DNA of 64,000 nt from assembly GCA_012295275.1 (NCBI GenBank), contig CM022672.1:13215495-13279494 (forward strand). The letters are read 5' to 3'. The stretch comes from Chrysomallon squamiferum. Taxonomy: Eukaryota; Mollusca; Gastropoda; Neomphalida; Peltospiridae. This document shows positions 27,516-39,714 of the stretch, one piece after another; position 1 is the first letter of the stretch; every line of letters starts with the position of its first letter. The notes below the pieces were generated by a model that was not told the DNA's origin, searched no databases, and was given only the letters and a program-made list of their open reading frames with translations. A program made the translations under genes and the position numbers.

Positions 27516-27824
27516 CTTGGAAGGAAAAAAAATGGAACACAAAATTGGACAGTTTTTCACTACTATATTATTACCAGATAAAAAACAACAAATATCAACA
27601 GTAAATTTCGATACTTTATTATTTCTGGAAGATGAATAAATCATATCAATAGCTCAATTCTGTTGTTGTTGTTTTTTTTTGTTATTGCTGTTTTAGTAAT
27701 ATGAGTTTTCAGTTTCATACTGATACTGTATGTTTATAAAAAGCACTAATGAAAAACAAATTATTTTACCTTTTTTTGATCACAGTTAACAAATTTAATT
27801 TAATTTCATAAGAAATATCATCAC
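27516..27824. other. Shared 3' flank of alpha-tubulin and OGG1
   Basis: The two genes face each other with about 310 bases between stop codons. The tubulin signal is at 27635-27640, and a minus-strand AATAAA for OGG1 is at 27615-27620. The transcripts may therefore overlap tail-to-tail. Nothing else is seen. Confidence 0.6.
27635..27640 (+). terminator. Poly(A) signal of alpha-tubulin
   Basis: An AATAAA lies 120 bases after the tubulin stop codon, followed by a TG/T-rich segment (TTCTGTTGTTGTTG), which is a good downstream element. Confidence 0.75.
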
Positions 27825-29829
27825 TTAATTTTGTCTGTTTATCTTCCTCTTTGTAGTGCTAGGTTTGGGATCCTGAAAATATAAAAAATAGAATACAGTA
27901 GCTGGATAATGCAATAAATCATGATCAGTCTAACCAGTAGTTAATTGAAGTATTTAAATTAAAAAAAATATTAAATATAGGATTTATTATTCTGTGGGTA
28001 AGAGAGGCCAAAGCTGATTTTTTATTTATTTGTTTATTTGCAAAATTTTAGCAAAGGCAGCAAATTGATACCATGTATTACCAGAAATACATATTTAAAT
28101 TCAAGGGAAATATAACTGATTTTTATGCATATGCAGATTTTTACAGAATTATATTAATTAATATGCAGGTGTGGGCACATTTTTCAGTATTGTGAGACTT
28201 TTTTTTTATGCATCATGAACTATCTGGATTACCTCGAATGTTTTCAAATCTGCTGCAAACAACACCTGAAAATAAATAAACAATAAAACTGAACAATATA
28301 TATATATATAACTGAATCATCAATGAAACAACTGTAACAGTTGTCACAATGCACTTCTAAATTGTATCTTAAATATTTACAATAAAGTATCAAAATGATA
28401 AAGAGGTAAAGGGGAACATAATTTTATTGTGTTATCATTTCACACAAATTTTAGAAAAGTAAATAAATACAAAATGAATCTCTCTTCACATGAACAGAGA
28501 TTTAAATTTTAAATTTCTAGGTATGAAATAAGTTATGAAACAAAGAAAAATATCTGTTTCTATACATATTACTTTTTCTATTTGTTATAATTTATTAACA
28601 AAGACTGATGACAAGAAACATAACAATTATATGGATGTGTACAAAATTAATTGAAGCTATTTGTCTAAAACACTCTAAGAAATAATACTCTTAATAACAT
28701 TATACCAGTTATTCTTCCCCTAAGTCCAAATATTTTAGTTTTAAATTAATAATAATACTTCTTTTTAAATAATCTATACTTGCTTAAAAATGTATTTTGG
28801 TGTACTAACCGAATGAGCCCAGCCAGCATGTGTTCCCCATAAGGCACGGAAATAATCTCCTTGATAAATAAATAAATAAATAAATAATAATAAAAATCGA
28901 TATTAGTAATAATAATATTAATTTTTTTTTTTTTTAAAGTCATAATAATAAGGTAGCATTCTATGATAAATTCACAACAAAATAACACTTTTAATTTTAA
29001 TTTTTATATTTAGTTATTTATTATTTTTGTAACACACTATTTTAATCAGATGACTGTGTAATGTTGTAAATAAATATTGTTATTTTGTTTTTTAATGTCC
29101 AAAACAGCTAAATATAGTAGTTTGAGAAATTCAGCAAAATACTGAAGAGCAGTTTGAAAATTTTGATAGTGTTCAAATAAACAACAGATTTACAGTTATC
29201 AAATTTACTGTTCCTTACATCTTTTTCAAAACAAAAAGGTCTACGATTTCATACTGTTAATACTAATCTGACCAAAAACACAAAACTATTGTTGCATTGG
29301 TACTAATACTAATAATCTTAAAATATAAAAATAAATAAACATATAATGGGTTATTTTAAAAATAAAATTATTATAGTTAAATATTATAATGAAAATACAG
29401 AAATGATTAAAACATTTTTTTTTTTTTAAATATATAAATAAATAAAATAAAAAATAAATAAATAAATAAAAAATTAAAAAAAGAAAGGAAGAGAATAAAA
29501 AGAAAAATGATACCTATTTCATCATATATTTTGTCTGTCATTGATTTTGCTTTGTTCAGATGTGGCATATAGTATTGTGCTGCTATTTTCCACACATGGG
29601 TATCTACTGGAACAGCTTCAGTTTTATCTAGTGACATTAAACACACACAGTCTGCCACCTGAAAATCAATAACAGGTTATTAAATTACTGTCAAAAATAC
29701 AAAACATCTACAATGAATTGACAAATTTCTGTTGGGCAGATATTATTTTGTTCATGATTATATAATTTTATATGATTTTTATATGATTTTAAAATAATTT
29801 TATTGGTAAATCATAAAATTAGAAGAATT

Positions 29830-29905
<76 letters not shown>

Positions 29906-31873
29906 CAACAACAATAACAATAAGAATACAACAACAACAACACACCATACTAAACAAAAAAACTTTTTTCATAAAATATAAACCTGTTTCTATCTATGAT
30001 GGTTGGTTACAGATATAAACAATATTTTTTAAATTTAAAAATTTTTTTAACATTTTTACTGAATAAAGTAATTTGTTGGAATTAACAAAACAAATATTAG
30101 TTATATATATAATCCATCACATTAAAAATCATTTAGCTAAGAAAACACATTCTAAGTTTGTTATCAACAGGTCAATTCAAGAGCTATTTTAAGAAAGTAT
30201 CATTATTAATGGTTTAAAATTAAAGACCTTTGCTCCCACACCATGAAGTTTCATAAGTTCAGTTTTAGCTGTCTGGTAATTCTGCTGTCGTAAGGAAGAT
30301 ACCCAGTTTTCATCATGTTTGTCCTTGATAAAATTGGCTGACTGGTGGATGTATTTAGCTCTGTATCCAAAACCCAACTCTCTTAGTTTACTTTCCACTT
30401 CATCTCCAGCCAAATCAGACACATTTGGAAAAGTATAGTAATCTTCACCATCAACTGTAGTTATTTTTTCCCCATAATGACTGCACAACTTACCAACCAT
30501 AGCACTAATACGAGCAATATTGTTATTGGATGAACAGATGAAAGAAAACAAAGTTTCTACAGGATCTTGACGAATCATCCGAATTCCTGGGAGTGAAGAA
30601 GAAACCTTTTTGAAATTTGGGTCTGCCCTAGACCACAATTCATAAAGTTCTACAAGACCGATATGAAGCTGAAAGTAGTCTTGAAGAATAACTTCATCAT
30701 CATCCTTCTTTTCAAAATTGCTACTGTTATATTCAATTCCATGTTGTTGTGGTGAAATTTCCTCATCTTCTCTTTTAAATTTATGATCAGGGTTTTCTAC
30801 CTTTATTTCAAAATTACAATTTTCAGATTTATATTCAGTAACTAAATCATCCTGCAACGTAACAGGGATATTTTCTTGTTTTTCTGTTTTAATTCTAGAG
30901 AAAGCAGATTTCCCTATAGCTTTATGTTGTGCATCAAGGTTTGGTTTTGAAAACACTTGGTAATAAAGTTCTGTTTGTGACTGCTTCAGTTTAAACATTC
31001 TGTTACCAATAACTCCAGTCCAGACACCAGCTGAAGTTTCTCTCCATCTACATATAAATATTAACAAATATTTATCAGTGGCAATCACTAATAAAACTAT
31101 ATTTCTAATATGGTTCTTTGTGTTCATCAAAATACAATTTGTCACTTTAGCAATATAAGCTTTATTTTGATGTATTAAGGACATTTTTGTCAGTATATAA
31201 TATAATATAGTTTAATGTAATTATAACATAAATCTTCCTTTATACTGTTTCCTATTCCACGATTCTTCCCAAGACTGGTTATTAGTGCATATGAATTAAC
31301 TATTCATCTAAGTTTATAAGGACCCATTCTCATTCTGCAACATAAGCAAAATATCTAAATGATATTTAAACAACCCATCACAGCTGATTTAATCAGTCTC
31401 ATTATAATTACAGAATAATCTTATATCTTATATCTCACACCCATTAAATTTAATATATTATACATATATAATATATACACAAATACACACACACACACAC
31501 ACACGCACACATATGTATATACATATGTAAACATGAATACTTACAACAGAAACAGTACTATTAGCATAAGTTTATACAACAGACTTCGTAGACCATTACT
31601 ATTATTACCAATATTAGTAGTTGTAAGTGGTACTTGTAAAGTTGTAGTATTAACTACTTGCACTACTAGTAGTAGTACTATATCAATTAATGAATTATCA
31701 CACATTTTGTTGACATTGCTTTTCGTGTCATTGTCACAGTCATTAATTGATCTTGATAGATCCTACCAACGATCTGCATTTTCATACCTGAATGTCTGGC
31801 CACAGGTTAGCGTTCTTTTCAGTGTAAGCTCGTTGATAGAACATAAAAAATATTGCCATTTGGATTCAGCCAT
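27825..31873 (-). CDS. OGG1: 8-oxoguanine DNA glycosylase/AP lyase
   Basis: Six exons: 31873-31788, 31047-30228, 29658-29514, 28859-28810, 28265-28233 and 27872-27825 (TAA). They total 1182 nt, or 393 aa. OGG1 removes 8-oxoguanine opposite cytosine in base-excision repair and nicks the abasic site. The N-terminal fold (GQTFRWRE, WTGVIGNRMF) precedes DYFQL, the FICSSNNNIARI damage-recognition loop (N203-205), and the helix-hairpin-helix LHGVGAK with catalytic Lys302. The catalytic Asp is D321 in VPVDTHVW, and GDYFRALWGTHAGWAH lies near the C-terminus. K302-D321 spacing equals that of human K249-D268. The protein is longer than the 345-aa human enzyme because of a charged, acidic insertion of about 55 residues at about 77-135 before DYFQL. 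Exon 2 ends at a weak donor (AAG/GTCTTT), chosen because it restores GAK-VADC. It starts MAESKWQYF, with no obvious mitochondrial presequence. Confidence 0.96.
29831..29901. repeat. (TAA)n microsatellite passing into CAA repeats
   Basis: About 23 TAA units, then AACAACAAC, in the second OGG1 intron. Confidence 0.95.
31486..31508. repeat. (AC)n microsatellite
   Basis: About 11 nearly perfect AC dinucleotides in the first OGG1 intron. Confidence 0.9.
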
Positions 31874-32826
31874 GATTGTAAATAAATTAGAGTTAGTTCC
31901 CTTCTATTATATCCGCTTCCGTTGTTGGTAGCAACGTATATAAATGGCAGCTTCCTGAAATTGTTAAGAAACAATTTCAATATATTTACAAAGCGTAAAT
32001 ACAACAATGATAAAAAAAATTAAAATATGATTTAAGGTACGTTTAGAGTAGATGCAGTATATCTAAAATTTATAACACAATTTAATTATAAATATTTCAA
32101 TGAAAACGCGTTTTGATTTAATAATTTCATAAAACAATGCATTCCATAGCATTTTTTTTTTTTACCAAAATATATGTATAGTACTGTTAAACTGTTTATT
32201 TCTATGTGCATTCTAAATTAAGAGAATCACCTGCTATCCGTATATTCGTAAAAAAAGAGACTTCAAAATTTTATAAACACAGAAACATCAGATCTTTAAA
32301 AGTCACACCTTTTTAATTTAAATATAATTAAGTCTGATAGTAATTATATAATAGACTATTAGCTAGATTTTGTCACAGCACGCAGAACTGTTTATAATAA
32401 CCACCATTAACAAAAAAAGTCATATAACACTGCAAGTTTGAAACCTGAGAAATAATTGATTTCAATAAACATATAGAAAACAAAATGTATTCTTCCACCT
32501 CTCAGTTCTTTTTAATTGATTAATTAGAAGAAATTCTTTAGAATAAATTTCATTTTGAACATTTTCTCCAACATCTTTTGTAATAATAACTGTCATACTG
32601 TAATTCGAAAACAAAGTTGAAAGAAAATAATATTTGTTAAATACCTTATCTTTCATATACTATTTCTCTTTTTTTGGGACACCTTTTTTTTCTTTCTTTA
32701 TTATCTTTATTTTTATTTTTCCTTTCTTAGACTTGAATCTGATAATTCATTATTGATATTTTTTTCTTTACTTTGCTGTTGATTTGAATAAACCAAGATA
32801 GGATGGTGTCATAGTAGCAATACATC
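31874..32826. promoter_or_regulatory. Divergent promoter region of OGG1 and the LRRIQ3-like gene
   Basis: The start codons lie head-to-head about 950 bases apart. Close to OGG1 is CGCTTCCG at about 31907-31914, whose complement CGGAAGCG is an ETS/GABP-type site. The rest is A/T-rich with no TATA box that can be placed and no coding segment. The 5' UTRs of both genes must lie here, but their ends are unknown. Confidence 0.5.
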
Positions 32827-35800
32827 ATGGTCAGCATACCAGACTGGGCTAGATTCTCTCGCCTCCATGATTTTCAGTGTTCCAAGAGTGACTCAAGTAC
32901 TCAGCTGAATAATTACTATAAGAAGAGAGAACATGAGGCTGTCCGACAGGCTGAACTTAATGGTTACTTCGTCATACCAACAAGAGAGTTTCTCATCAAT
33001 ACTTTTTCCTATCAGACAAAAAAAGAAAAAAGGAAAATCATGGATGTTAAATGGTTGGAACTGGTTAAACTGAATGGAATGCATCTGAAAAAACTGGGCC
33101 ACATATCCTACTGCTTCAGTTTGAAAATATGCATGCTAGGCAACAATTACTTGCAGAACATAGATGGTCTGGGGGCGTGTAGACAACTGGTAAAATTAGA
33201 TGTCCATTCCAATCAGGTAAATTCCATTGTTTTATTTTTTTTTTTTAAATCTTGATAGGGTAAAAAAGAAGAAGAAAAGTCACAACAAATACACACACAT
33301 CTACATGCATACTTAATTACATAGACGTCTATTAACCATATTAGAATTTCAACATTGGATTATTATGTTTTGTTGTTTTGTTAAATGGTTTGAAGTGCTC
33401 TATAAATTTTCAATTACATTTATTTTTCATCTTTCTTATGATACTTTGTCATTTTTGTTTTAATATGAAAGTCTTCATAATTTGATTGTTATTTACGATA
33501 ATTTTTTTTTTTTTTTTAGAAAATTGGATTAATTATTATTATTATTATTATTTTTTTTTTTTTCTGTTTTTATTTTCAAAGACATGCTTTTGCTACTTCC
33601 ACTATTAACATTTAGGTAAGTGAATAACTTAACAGAATATTTGTTTTTGATGAGAATGAATTTTTCAGCTTTCACAAGTTCCAGGAATGGCATTTTGGTC
33701 TGCATTAAGAAAGCTCAAATTTCTGTATCTTCATGACAACCCACTGGGAAAATTTGAAACACTCAACAGTCTTGCCACATGTCCTCATTTGATTGGACTG
33801 ACACTTTATGACACACCACTGAGTCTGAGAAAGAATTATCGACATCATGTTGTCAACAGTATCTGGTCACTGAAGGCTTTGGATTTTTATGTAATTTCTG
33901 ATGAAGAAATTATTGAAGAAGCTACCTTTGGTGGACGGTTTGGTACAATGAATCCTACATTAAAAATTGATCTATCTCAGCCAAGCTTTGAGGTTAGTCC
34001 ATTTTAATATATAAACAAGTTACTGATAATTTCAAGAAATTTTACTTAACTACTGTTTGACTTCATTAAGTCTTATCATTGTAATTATAAGGATTCTGGA
34101 TACTCTTTCTGATCAACAAAGAGAAATAATTTTTAATGACTTTTCTTTAATTTTTAATAAATTATACATTTAAAATGATTAAAGAGAGACTACCTTTTAT
34201 TGCAATTTTCTTTTCAATAATGGAAAATAGATTTGAAAATGATACTATCATTTAATATAAATATTTTGTTTTCTTTTACTTAGAGTAATCAGAGTACAGT
34301 TGAACAAGAAATGTGGTGTGTTAGACAAGTCGAGTCCAGAATCACGTGGATCTTAACCCACTCATCTCCTATTCACATCATACAGAGACATCTGCGTGGA
34401 TACTTTTGCAGAAAACAGTAAACAATAATTGTAAACTTTTGTAAACAATGGAATCATTAAATTGTTACATTATAAACATCTGTTTGAAAGACAAGAACAT
34501 TTTTAGCTTTAAAAATGTTTATATTAGAAAATATTTTATGGTAGATCACCAGAAATTTTTAATCTCTTTGACGAAGAAGTTCTGTTAAATAACAAAGTTA
34601 TCTTTTCCTTCACTCCCAGAGTATTAATTAATAATTTCAAGCACAGAAAAAATAAAAATAACATGAAGGAACTTAATATCATTCATTTTTAAACCAGAGT
34701 TGTTTTTCATTGTAACATACAAATCTCAAAATGATTTCATCATAAAACCAGAAGTTTCTATTAAAAATATTTATTACACTTAACTTTATTTTATTTTTAT
34801 TTTTATTTTTTTTAAGTTTAAAAGGCTCAAAGAAACCACACATTCAGAAAACTGTTAAAGAGCCAATAACTGCAGTCATCCCACCACCTCCAACATCACC
34901 AATCACAGATGCAACATCCAGCCTGCATGGTGACAGTGGGGTACCAACTGACTTTGACACGTACATGATGAACAGACGACCAGGCTCAGATAAAACACCA
35001 TTTTCACAAAAACCACAGGTACTGTCATTCATCTGCATTAAAGTTAAAATTAAGTCAGGAAGTAAAATTATTACTATTGCAAAATTATATACGCTAGATG
35101 ACAAATGCAATATTTTATTTGTATTGAAATTCCAAGTGATGCATCAAAAGCTATGCAAAAAGAAAATTCTGTTTCTGTATCATTTATTACTGAACAAATT
35201 ACTCAAGAAAGCAGATAATAAGTTGGGTGAATCAGACATTGAGCTTTTTTTGAAATTTTGTCTAGTATTAAACCTATTATGAATTATCATTTCTACCATA
35301 TCCAATGTTTTACAGCTACTGATTAATTATAGAACATGTCCTGTCATTCCAGATTTTGCCTGACACCTCACCAAGACCACCTGATGAAGATGCAACAAAT
35401 GCTCAAAAAATGAAGAAAAACCTAATCATTAACTTGTCCAAACTAGAAAGTTACACATTTCAGTCTCCTCAAGAAGACATTGCTGCTCTAGAAAGAGGTG
35501 CAACATTTGATTTGCAAGAAACAGCTACAACTGCTAAATCTAGAAGAAGGAGAAGGAAAAAATATGAAGATCAGAAACCAAAACGATTAATGAGCATTAA
35601 ACACTTCTTTGGTCCAGTTGTTCCTAGCACAAATTCTGACTCTGATGAGCAAGAAGAAACAAATGAAAAGGAACCTGTGACTAACTTTCGACTGCGTGGT
35701 ACGAATCCCAGTATTTTCCTTGTTGATCCAATGACTGAAATGATTCTAGAAAGAAGAGAAGTTGGGAAAGCTATCCGTGATGCTGAGTATGATAATCAGA

Positions 35801-36606
35801 GAATATACTTAGAAAAGTATGTTAATCCTCTGATCCCAAGAAAACCATTTCCAAGAATTGACCAAAGAGTACATTCAAAAATACATGGAACCATGGGAAT
35901 GTCTTGTTTTTGGGCTGTCCAGAAAGCTTACAAGGAACGAGAAAAGGCTGAAAAAAATGTTGCTAAAATGGAACGTATTTTTAACATGCGACAGGAACGA
36001 AATAGGGCAAAAGAGAGAATACAGTTTTATCACGAAGAAAGAAGAAACATAGTACAGAAAAAGAGAGATGATGACAGGGCTCAGATGCTGGATGCACTTG
36101 AAAAACATGATCTGGAAAGAATAAACTACCTTGACAAACGGCAAGAGTTCAAAATCAGATCAGCTGATGTCATAAAATCGCTGCAAGCAGACAACACTTT
36201 TGTTTCAGAATTCAGTAACCAGCACACCTCAGTTTCCAATGCCCTGTTGCGTCATGACAGACAGGCAAGGAATGAAGATCAAACCCAGGCCAAAATCAGC
36301 TTTGTACGGAAGAAAAAGAGGGATGAAACTGAGCATTTAGAAACAGTGAAAAAATTCTTGGAGCACAGACAACTTGTACGTCAGAGTGAAAGATCTGCAC
36401 TGAAGACTGAATTAGCTACAAAAATGATTCAAGAGGCAAATGAAAAGATGATGCAAGCCAGAACAAGAGTGGAGCAAATGAAGGCTCGTCAAGCAAATAT
36501 ACAGGCCTATTATCCTTTACCACCTCGTGAACTGCAACCCTTACCTGCTCAAAATGATGGCTTAATGCTTAGCCCAGATACAAGAAGGAAAACCATGACA
36601 ATATAA
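32827..36606 (+). CDS. LRRIQ3: Leucine-rich repeat and IQ-motif protein, LRRIQ3-like
   Basis: Five exons: 32827-33216, 33669-33992, 34284-34417, 34817-35018 and 35353-36606 (TAA). They total 2304 nt, or 767 aa. An upstream in-frame stop precedes the ATG. The N-terminal third carries leucine-rich repeats (LKICMLGNNYLQNIDGL, LVKLDVHSNQ, LKFLYLHDNPLGKFETL, LIGLTLYDTPLSLRKNYR) ending in an LRR cap. About residues 267-284 form one IQ motif (IIQRHLRGYFCRK), a calmodulin-binding signature. Then come a proline/serine linker and a long, highly charged, largely helical C-terminus with coiled-coil character (REKAEKNVAKMERIFNMRQ). The architecture matches LRRIQ3, a poorly characterised protein often linked to ciliated or sperm cells, though it is longer than the human protein (624 aa). 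Function is not established and the symbol is by architecture. Confidence 0.85.
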
Positions 36607-37692
36607 TGTTTGAAGCATTTTCTGTGTAAATATTATTTTAGTGTATGGTTTCCATCTAAAATACATGCACTGTATTACATATATTGTAATGAAATTAGAA
36701 TACTGTTTTTGAAAACCATAGTGCCTCATAAATAAATCTTCCCGTAGATAGAATTATTTTAATGAATTATTCTTTAAGACTTGTTGTATGCATAGAAGAA
36801 TTTAGTAGTCAGTTTTGCAGATGTTTTAATTTAATTATGAAGATAATCTAGCCAAAAATTGTGGAGAGCTATATGTTACCATGAAAACAATATTACCTCT
36901 GCTTATGTTATATCTATTTTGCCTATGAACTCCAAACAGTAGATAGTCCAACCATTGTAATTCCTCTTATCATAATGTAACAGATTAAAAAATCTCAAAA
37001 ATGTAAGTAATATATTATTTGTCCTTAACAACAGTTCCTATACATTTACTTTGTATGTTGGGACTGCTGCAATAGAAAAGTAGATTTTGGTTGTTTGTCT
37101 TTTTTTAGGATGGGAACTGTCTCTTGGTATTTAAAAAAAAAAAAAAAAAGGATGTAGAAATTTGCCAGTGTTACATACTCTATATAATCATGAAAATAAT
37201 AAAGGTTAAAAAAAAAAAATGGAGAATAGCATCTCATTCACAAATAGGGGTATAGTAGCTTTATTTATTATTTCTGATGTTAAGACTAGCTTTATGTTTT
37301 AAATTCATATACTACGTTTCAGTACTTTTTATTTATTTATAATTTATATTGATCTTTTTTGTGTTAATAAAATTTTCATATACTGTCAGGATTATTATTA
37401 ATTTTATTTTTTTATTTTCTAATCAAATTTCAATAAAATAATATTTAACATCAAATCAGCTTCTTTTTCCTATTACTAAATGGTACAAAACAACAATTTC
37501 TTTTAAATGTTGTTAATATAAATTTCCAATACTACTACAATGCAAATATATCTGTGTAAGAATTCAAAACAAAAGAAACAAAAGACAACACACGTAATTA
37601 ATGATACTCAATATTCTGTAATAATATGAAAAAAAAAAAAAAATTCACAAATTCAAACATAAGTATGTTGAAAATAACACATTCTTGCTAAT
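36607..37692. other. Tail-to-tail intergenic region, LRRIQ3-like and MRPS2
   Basis: The 3' UTRs of both genes and A/T-rich sequence. Minus-strand AATAAA words at about 37403-37408 and 37411-37416 are candidates for MRPS2. No coding segment is seen. Confidence 0.6.
36731..36736 (+). terminator. Poly(A) signal of the LRRIQ3-like gene
   Basis: The first AATAAA after the stop codon, 125 bases downstream. Confidence 0.6.
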
Positions 37693-39544
37693 TCAGCCCA
37701 GTCCATCTTCCTTTCGCTTTGCTTTTGCTTTTAAAATAACTTCTTTGAAAAGTCTGCAGTACAGTTCTATAGCTGCTGGTGTGTCATCATTTCCTGGGAT
37801 TGGGTATGTGATTAGCCTTGGGTCACAGTTGGAGTCAACAATGCCAACAGTGGGAATAAGCATTTTTGCTGCATCTATAACTGCAGTATGTGTTTGAAAA
37901 ACACTATTTAAAGTGTTGATGAAAATACAAAGGTCAGGGAGACGTGTCACAGAACCAAACTGGATATTGGCATTTGTGAAAGTTCCCCCTTTCCAGAATC
38001 GACAGTGAGCGTATTCTCCACAATCTTTTGCTGTTTTCTCAATCAGTGGACTCATCTGGCGATTGCGACTGATGAACAGAATGATGCCACCTCTGTATGC
38101 AATGTGACCTGTGATATTCAATGCATGGTGAAATAATGGTAGAGTCTGATCCAAGTCAAAAATATCAACACCAAGACGAGTTCCAAATATATAGGGCTTC
38201 ATAAATTCATCTCTAGTTCCCATTTTATGTCCATAATGCACTCGTGCTTTGAAAAGATCTTTCATGTTAACCATGTCGCGTACACCAAAATAGTCCTCTT
38301 GTTGAAGTATTTCTTTTTCCAATGGTTCGATTTCCTGAGTTAGTTCAGCTACTGCACAAAAGTAAAAAGAATACTTTAAACAAAATAAAAATAACATTTG
38401 AGAAAACTAAAATCCTAACAATGCTGCTTACACACATATTCACATCATAATTTGAATGATTATCTATGAAATAAAAATATTTAAACGTTGATTTAAAGGA
38501 TCCTCAAATAATTAATCTAAAAACAGAGACTTACATATCTCTAGTCTCTTTTAATATCACAAGGAAAAAAAACAAATTAAAAAATTCTCATAATGAAATG
38601 TTACCTTCTTGTCTTTGTGATTTTAATGTGGTAGAACACAGAGAACGACATGTCATTGCTGACCCAGTTGTTCTGCATGCCCACAACCGAACCATCTGCT
38701 TGAAATCTGATAAGAAAAAATAATCAACTTAATTATATTTAAATATTAAAATAGAGTGCTATAGAATTAACTATATTTTAATTGTACGTACATCAAATTT
38801 GAAGAAGTTGCTTGATTTACCAAAATTTTGCAATAGTGATAATAATCATTAGCATTTTCTGGCTTCTTTATCCATGAAAATGAATAAATCATAGCCAAAA
38901 GCAAATGACACATATAAACCACAAGTATATCTGCTTTTCAGTAATATCGAAAGTTCAAAATTATTTCTTAAAATGTACATGAATTGATGCAATTTGTATC
39001 TTTTTTGTTTTTAATTTATTATTAAATGCGATTAATCATTTAATTATCACTATCAATGTATCATGTAAAATATATTATTATAAATTGTTATTATGTAATG
39101 CATTCAATGTAATTAATTTGTTGTGTTACTAATTTACAATTGACATGTAACCACCACTGTTTGAATATTAATTAATTAAATACAAAGATCATGAAATGTT
39201 ATGATAAAAATTATTGCTACTTTAAAGCGATGAAATATTCTTACATCTTAGTTAAACTTCAAACAATCAAAGCTAATAATGTAATAATGTAGTAATATAA
39301 ATATGACTATATCATTTATCATTTATATGTAAATTCTTAAAATTTTAATAACAAAATCGTGTAAACGTGATGTCGTTTTGATGTAAACAGAACGTAAATA
39401 TTTTATTATATAATATAGCGCATAAGCTGAGATCACTTGTTAAAACTTAAATAGGAATATTTATAACAACTATTAATAATCAGATGAGTACATACAGCTG
39501 CATTTTACTGTTGACTTTCGCGCAAGGATGACACCGACTTCCAT
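37693..39544 (-). CDS. MRPS2: Mitochondrial ribosomal protein uS2m
   Basis: Three exons: 39544-39496, 38706-38605 and 38351-37693. They total 810 nt, or 269 aa (human protein 296 aa). It is a component of the mitochondrial small ribosomal subunit. The uS2 fold is visible in [70 protein letters not shown] and the conserved [25 protein letters not shown]. The first ~50 residues are basic and rich in S, T, C and R with no acidic run after the start, fitting a mitochondrial targeting peptide. The first exon was chosen because its phase-1 donor GTATGT joins exactly to exon 2. An internal ATG in exon 2 (VRLWACR) is an alternative start. Confidence 0.95.
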
Positions 39545-39569
39545 TATGCAGGCTGACATTTCAATTTCC

Positions 39570-39579
39570 GGTATTGTTG
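39570..39579. promoter_or_regulatory. ETS/GABP-type site at the MRPS2 promoter
   Basis: TTTCCGGTAT, containing the core GGAA on the minus strand (CCGGAAA), lies about 25 bases upstream of the MRPS2 ATG. GABP/NRF-2 sites are common in nuclear genes for mitochondrial proteins. Use here is inferred. Confidence 0.4.
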
Positions 39580-39649
39580 AAAACCTACATGGACCGAAAT
39601 GAGAGCGCTTTGTCTTTATAGATACACGAGTAACAGAACATAAATAATT

Positions 39650-39651
<2 letters not shown>

Positions 39652-39712
<61 letters not shown>
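39652..39712. repeat. (AAT)n microsatellite
   Basis: About 20 AAT units just upstream of MRPS2, followed by TTA-rich sequence. Confidence 0.95.

Positions 39713-39714
<2 letters not shown>

Noticed and set aside
29803-30018. An isoleucine-rich 71-codon frame
   Set aside because: It is a translated TAA/ATA microsatellite.
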